From positions 85,535 to 149,534 of the forward strand of contig NZ_JACONV010000011.1 in NCBI RefSeq assembly GCF_014358015.1: a stretch of 64,000 nucleotides of DNA. The letters are read 5' to 3'. The position numbers were made by a program, and so were the translations under genes. The notes beneath the pieces were generated by a model. It was given only the letters and a program-made list of their open reading frames with translations, ran no database searches and had not been told where the DNA came from. This DNA comes from Pseudomonas triticifolii. GTDB taxonomy: Bacteria > Pseudomonadota > Gammaproteobacteria > Pseudomonadales > Pseudomonadaceae. Positions 61,846 to 64,000 of the stretch are shown here, in pieces (position 1 is the stretch's first letter; every line of letters starts with the position of its first letter).

Positions 61846-62604
61846 TCAGATCGGATTCGGGCAGTCAATGAAGATGTGCTCGAGTGCGAAGCGACGGGCC
61901 AGGTAATCGCCCAGCGCCTGGACGCCGTAACGCTCGGTGGCGTGATGGCCAGCAGCAATGAAGCTGATGTCGTTTTCCCGTGCACTGTGAAAGGTCTGCT
62001 CCGACGCCTCGCCGCTCAGAAAAAGATCGACGCCTTCACGCACAGCCTGGTCGATATAGCCCTGTCCACCGCCCGTGCACCAGCCGACACGACGAATCAT
62101 CTGGCTGCCTTCGATCAACAGCGGTTCCCGGCCCAGCGCTTCCTGTACACGGCGGGCAAAATCACGCGGGGTCATGGGCTCGGACAGGGAACCGACCAGC
62201 CCGACCACTTTCGGGTTTTCCGGATCGATTGGACCTTCAACCGTGATGTCCAGTTGCCGCGCCAACTGCACGTTGTTGCCCACATCGGGGTGCACGTCCA
62301 GCGGCAGGTGATAGGCCAGCAGGCTGATGTCATGCTTGAGCAACGTTTTCAGGCGGCGCTGCTTCATGCCGACGACACAGGGGTTTTCGCCCTTCCAGAA
62401 ATAACCGTGATGGACCAGGATCAGATCCGCCTGTGCCTCGACAGCAGCGTCGAGCAGGGCCTGGCTGGCCGTCACGCCGCTGACGATCCGCATCACTTGC
62501 GGCCGACCCTCGACCTGCAGGCCGTTGGGGCAATAATCCTGAATACGGGCGCTGTTCAGGTAGCGGTCGGCTTCTTCGACCAGGGTGCTCAGGGCAACAG
62601 CCAT
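61846..62604 (-). CDS. Nif3/YbgI-family dinuclear metal-binding protein
   Basis: A 252-residue protein of the Nif3 family (GTP cyclohydrolase I type 2 / NIF3-like). Metal ligands are seen in LVHHGYFWKGENP, LLAYHLPLDVHPDVGNN and FIAAGHHATERYG. Family members form hexameric rings with two metals per site; the reaction is not agreed, although DNA-damage and cyclohydrolase roles have been proposed. ATG at 62604 follows AGGAG. It is divergent from algW. Confidence 0.92.
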   Translation of the reverse strand: MAVALSTLVEEADRYLNSARIQDYCPNGLQVEGRPQVMRIVSGVTASQALLDAAVEAQADLILVHHGYFWKGENPCVVGMKQRRLKTLLKHDISLLAYHLPLDVHPDVGNNVQLARQLDITVEGPIDPENPKVVGLVGSLSEPMTPRDFARRVQEALGREPLLIEGSQMIRRVGWCTGGGQGYIDQAVREGVDLFLSGEASEQTFHSARENDISFIAAGHHATERYGVQALGDYLARRFALEHIFIDCPNPI

Positions 62605-62646
62605 AAAAGACTCCTAAATATGCAGTTCAGAGCGGCCTTGTGCTCG

Positions 62647-62652
62647 TATAAT
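62647..62652 (+). promoter_or_regulatory. -10 box of algW promoter
   Basis: A perfect TATAAT lies 62 bp upstream of the algW start. The region about 16-17 bp before it (AGTTCA) is a weak -35. Confidence 0.5.
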
Positions 62653-62714
62653 GCCCGCCATTATGGCGCACACGCGGCAAAACTTTCTGCGCCGAAACCA
62701 TCAGGACTTGTTCA

Positions 62715-63875
<1,161 letters not shown>

Positions 63876-63939
63876 CGTCCGGGCGGGCGCTGTGCACGCA
63901 ATAATGTGCACACGTCTCGCTGGCTGAATGCAGCACTGC

Positions 63940-63970
63940 CTGGGAGCGAGCTTGCTCGCGAAAGCTGCGC
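63940..63970. repeat. REP sequence downstream of algW
   Basis: CTGGGAGCGAGCTTGCTCGC matches the REP core of the array at 18126-18767, followed by GAAAGCTGCG. Only one REP of a possible pair is inside the window. Confidence 0.8.
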
Positions 63971-64000
63971 CCCCAGACGCAACACCTCTACTGGATGTAG

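Noticed and set aside
63888..63910. GTGCAC-N9-GTGCAC after algW as a terminator
   Set aside because: Short 6-bp arms and no T-run; probably chance.

Overview
This window is a stretch of core chromosome from a fluorescent Pseudomonas, most likely the P. syringae group. The case rests on gene content and order: the run from inaA/colSR through groESL, ampG, secA, the full dcw cluster, rnpB, petABC, rpsI-rplM, trpS and cysDNC to algW matches, as I recall it, the P. aeruginosa PA4378-PA4446 block. Pseudomonas-type REP sequences, GC-rich codon use and strong protein resemblance agree. I see no prophage, IS element, CRISPR array, tRNA or rRNA. No species assignment was computed.

Layout. 1-4400: envelope-stress block (inaA cut by the window edge, a methyltransferase, the ColS/ColR two-component system, a divergent PAP2 phosphatase). 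4400-7160: groEL-groES and fxsA. 7220-18120: mixed housekeeping genes (HugZ-like flavin/heme-fold protein, SDR, DUF481 outer-membrane protein, alkyltransferase-like protein, AmpG permease, two small paralogous membrane proteins, MscS channel, YajQ, PanE, an orphan histidine kinase, a PduO-type adenosyltransferase). 18126-18767: three tandem 195-bp units, each holding a REP doublet. 18764-25220: Nudix/ThiE-like fusion, glutathione-S-transferase-like gene, argJ, secA and dciA.

25300-43200 is the division and cell wall cluster, all on the minus strand in the order mraZ-rsmH-ftsL-ftsI-murE-murF-mraY-murD-ftsW-murG-murC-ddlB-ftsQ-ftsA-ftsZ-lpxC, with mostly overlapping genes. It is preceded by a sigma70-type promoter and three 10-bp-spaced MraZ-type boxes. 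It makes lipid II (Mur enzymes, MraY, MurG), polymerises and cross-links it at the septum (FtsW, FtsI), and builds the Z ring (FtsZ, FtsA, FtsQ, FtsL). AmpG, LpoA and LpxC link it to peptidoglycan recycling, synthase activation and lipid A synthesis.

43400-64000 holds rnpB, rsmI, the lpoA-yraN-gmhA-dolP operon, sspAB, the cytochrome bc1 operon, rplM-rpsI, a GlxA-like AraC regulator, zapE, trpS with an extra C-terminal domain, an alpha/beta hydrolase, zapG, cysD-cysNC, a Nif3-family gene and algW.

I found no convincing wholly new system. The best leads are regulatory or architectural: a candidate ColR box next to colSR, structured leaders before groES, secA and rplM, the tandem REPIN array, the paralogous membrane protein pair after ampG, and the C-terminal extension of TrpRS.
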